A DNA stretch of 64,000 bases from Planococcaceae bacterium Storch 2/2-2 (GTDB lineage: Bacteria > Bacillota > Bacilli > Bacillales_A > Planococcaceae), in contig WOYE01000002.1 of NCBI GenBank assembly GCA_009740415.1, positions 1 to 64,000 on the forward strand, written 5' to 3'. The notes beneath the pieces were generated by a model that did not search any database, was not told the origin of the DNA, and saw only the letters and a list, made by a program, of their open reading frames with translations. Positions 62,292-64,000 of the stretch are shown here, in pieces. Numbering within the stretch: the stretch's first letter is position 1; every line of letters begins with the position of its first letter. The translations under genes were made by a program, and so were the position numbers.

Positions 62292-62990
62292 ATGATTCAA
62301 AAAACGAAACGGCTGTCGCTCGTCGATCAAGTTGCTGAACAGATGGAGCAGCTGATCGAGCGCGGCGTTTGGAACGTCGGTGATAAAATACCACCGGAAA
62401 TGGAATTGATGGAGCAATTTGACGTCAGTCGAAATACGATGCGCGAAGCGATTCGTGCACTCGTTCATGCCGGATTGCTCGAATCGAAACAAGGAAGTGG
62501 GACGCGCGTCTGTGCAACGAGTGCGTTCGGTGTTGCCATTCAAAATGAAGTGTTCAAGCGCGACGTCCTCGATACGCTTGAAGTGAGGTACGCATTAGAA
62601 ACACAAGCCGCACGTCTCGCTTCGTCTCGACGGACGAAAGGGCAGCTCGCCACGATTCATGAAGCGTTCGCCCGATGTGAAGACGCAGTCGTCGCCGCAT
62701 CGAATGAACAGTTTTTAAAAGCGGATTTCGCGTTTCACGAAGCGGTCGTCGCTGCATCGAACAACGACATGCTCGTCGAACTGTATCGTCACATCGGAGA
62801 AGCGGTAGAGTCATCGATCGCGGAGTTTTTACAAAAACGTTTACCTTTCGATCGGCATCGTCATTTACACGACGGACTCGTTCAAGCGATCGAAGCGCGA
62901 GATGAAGATTGGGCAGCGTCGGAAGTGCGCGAGTCGAATGAAGCGACGTACGATTTATTAAAACAGTACGTGAAACAGGAGGATGCCTAA
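62292..62990 (+). CDS. GntR-family transcriptional regulator, FCD (FadR) subfamily
   Basis: 232 residues from ATG 62292 (AAGGGA upstream); longer in-frame versions lack a ribosome binding site. Residues about 8-75 form the winged helix with GntR signature (GDKIPPEMELMEQFDVSRNTMREAIRALVHAGLLESKQGSGTRV-type order). About 95-225 are the all-helical FCD effector domain with its metal/ligand His and Asp residues (DFAFHEAVVAAS, RHRHLHDGL). It probably controls the adjacent transporter gene, which starts immediately after its stop codon. The effector is unknown, often an organic acid in this subfamily. Confidence 0.95.
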   Translation: MIQKTKRLSLVDQVAEQMEQLIERGVWNVGDKIPPEMELMEQFDVSRNTMREAIRALVHAGLLESKQGSGTRVCATSAFGVAIQNEVFKRDVLDTLEVRYALETQAARLASSRRTKGQLATIHEAFARCEDAVVAASNEQFLKADFAFHEAVVAASNNDMLVELYRHIGEAVESSIAEFLQKRLPFDRHRHLHDGLVQAIEARDEDWAASEVRESNEATYDLLKQYVKQEDA

Positions 62991-64000
62991 ATGAAATTTG
63001 TTGAAGAACCGACCGTCCGTACGAAGCAGATGACGATGTTGCTCGTACTCGGTGTCATATTAATAGGGTCGAACTTACGAGCGCCACTCACTGCGGTTGG
63101 CTCACTCATCGTCCAAATTCAAGGAGACTTAGCGATCTCGAGTGCGCTCGCGGGTGCAATTACGACGATTCCGTTACTCGCATTCGCCTTTTTATCACCG
63201 TTCGCTCCGAAATTAGCGAACCGTTTCGGAATGGAGCATGCGATCTTTTACGCAATGATCGCGTTAACGGCCGGGATCGTCATCCGTTCGATTCCGTCAG
63301 TTCCGTTATTGTTTGCCGGTACGTTACTGATCGGTCTTGCGATTGCGATCGGTAACGTGTTAATTCCAGCATTTATTAAAATGCGTTTCCCGGCAAAAAT
63401 TGGGGTGATGACCGGCGTGTATGCGGTCTTCATGAACGTATTCGGCGCCCTCGCTTCTGGTATTAGCGTACCGCTTGCGAATTGGAAAGGATTCGGTTGG
63501 CAAGGAGCGCTCGGCGCATGGGCGATTTTATCATTCATCGCGATTCTCATCTGGTTGCCTCAGTTAAAAGCGAAAGACGAATTGAACATCGATGCGAAAC
63601 AGACGAAATCGAGTTCGATGTGGCGTTCAAAAATTGCGTGGTCGGTCACTTTATTTATGGGAACGCAATCGTTACTCTTTTACACGTTAATGACGTGGCT
63701 CCCTTCTTTATTGCAACAACATCACTATTCTGCTGAAAAAGCAGGGTGGATGTTGTTTCTCATGCAATTTACGATCGTCCCGTTTACGTTCATCGTGCCG
63801 ATCATCGCTGGCAAAATGAAAGACCAACGTTTGTTAAGCGTCATTACGGCACTCTTTTTCGCGGTCGGAATTGTTGGGTTATTGAGCAACAATAGCGCGC
63901 TCATTCCTTTATGGGTCATTTTGATCGGAATCGGATCGGGTAGTGCGTTCAGTTTATCGATGATGTTTTTCACACTTCGTACGACGACCGTTCGTCAAGC
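62991..64000 (+). CDS. CynX/NimT-family MFS transporter (cut by window end)
   Basis: The first 336 residues are present. ATG 62991 directly abuts the regulator's stop codon, with AGGAGG eight bases upstream, so they form one operon. Family hallmarks are SNLRAPLTAVGSLIVQIQ in helix 1 and loop, LLAFAFLSPFAPKLANRFG, and an N-terminal half of six helices followed by a cytoplasmic loop (LKAKDELNIDAKQTKSSS) and the start of the second half. Members include the cyanate transporter CynX and the nitroimidazole exporter NimT/YeaN; the substrate here is not predictable. The C-terminal helices lie beyond the window. Confidence 0.92.
   Translation, partial: MKFVEEPTVRTKQMTMLLVLGVILIGSNLRAPLTAVGSLIVQIQGDLAISSALAGAITTIPLLAFAFLSPFAPKLANRFGMEHAIFYAMIALTAGIVIRSIPSVPLLFAGTLLIGLAIAIGNVLIPAFIKMRFPAKIGVMTGVYAVFMNVFGALASGISVPLANWKGFGWQGALGAWAILSFIAILIWLPQLKAKDELNIDAKQTKSSSMWRSKIAWSVTLFMGTQSLLFYTLMTWLPSLLQQHHYSAEKAGWMLFLMQFTIVPFTFIVPIIAGKMKDQRLLSVITALFFAVGIVGLLSNNSALIPLWVILIGIGSGSAFSLSMMFFTLRTTTVRQ

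Noticed and set aside
1-64000. tRNA or rRNA genes
   Set aside because: No cloverleaf-like or rRNA-like sequence was noticed; a tRNAscan run would settle this.

Overview
The window is chromosome-like DNA from a low-GC Gram-positive bacterium, probably Bacillales. The signs are LPxTG sorting signals, SLH domains, NEAT haem-binding domains, a YhgE/Pip protein, AGGAGG ribosome binding sites, CcpA-type cre sites and many hairpin-plus-T-run terminators. The genus cannot be fixed from the sequence alone.

The main content is an array at about 1.6-38.6 kb. Ten copies of a 34-nt hairpin each match group II intron domain V (DV): an 8-bp stem, a one-base/three-base internal loop, a 5-bp stem, a GAAA tetraloop, and a CGC catalytic triad with a G-U wobble. 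Each is followed by a shorter hairpin with the properties of domain VI (DVI) that ends in AT. In nine copies the base after AT opens a reading frame (AGC or AGT, always the same phase) of 202 to 2330 codons. These frames have no usable start codon, Shine-Dalgarno sequence or signal peptide. The ORFs encode surface-type proteins: long coiled coils with FIVAR-like repeats, three NEAT domains, beta-sandwich repeats, and BapA-like tails with a type I-secretion-like C-terminus. No intron domains I-IV, reverse transcriptase or 5' exon are visible here. Most units carry their own promoter just upstream of DV and all nine end at a terminator. I infer a library of group II intron 3' halves joined to a common 5' exon made elsewhere, most simply by trans-splicing. 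The nearest precedent is the alternatively spliced group II intron in a surface-layer gene of Clostridium tetani, which works in cis on one transcript.

Left edge: a tyrosine recombinase and a small ribbon-helix-helix-like protein (0.1-1.4 kb). Inside the array: a decayed Fic/antitoxin pair and a tiny lipoprotein (4.4-5.2 kb), an unknown 196-aa protein, a lipoprotein, an LPxTG adhesin (11.9-14.3 kb), and two minus-strand secreted enzymes, transglutaminase-like and subtilisin-like (14.4-18.7 kb).

Right of the array: an SLH-CAP protein, two LPxTG proteins with paired cysteines (38.9-45.2 kb), a hyuA-hyuB hydantoinase/oxoprolinase-type operon behind a cre-rich leader (45.6-50.2 kb), and an SLH polysaccharide deacetylase (50.4-52.4 kb). 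Then come two paralogous membrane proteins with glpD (52.6-56.4 kb), an AI-2E-type permease, a large YhgE/Pip protein, a 5'-deoxyribonucleotidase, and a GntR/FCD regulator followed directly by a CynX/NimT-type MFS transporter cut by the window end. The locus as a whole is mainly about building and varying the cell surface.
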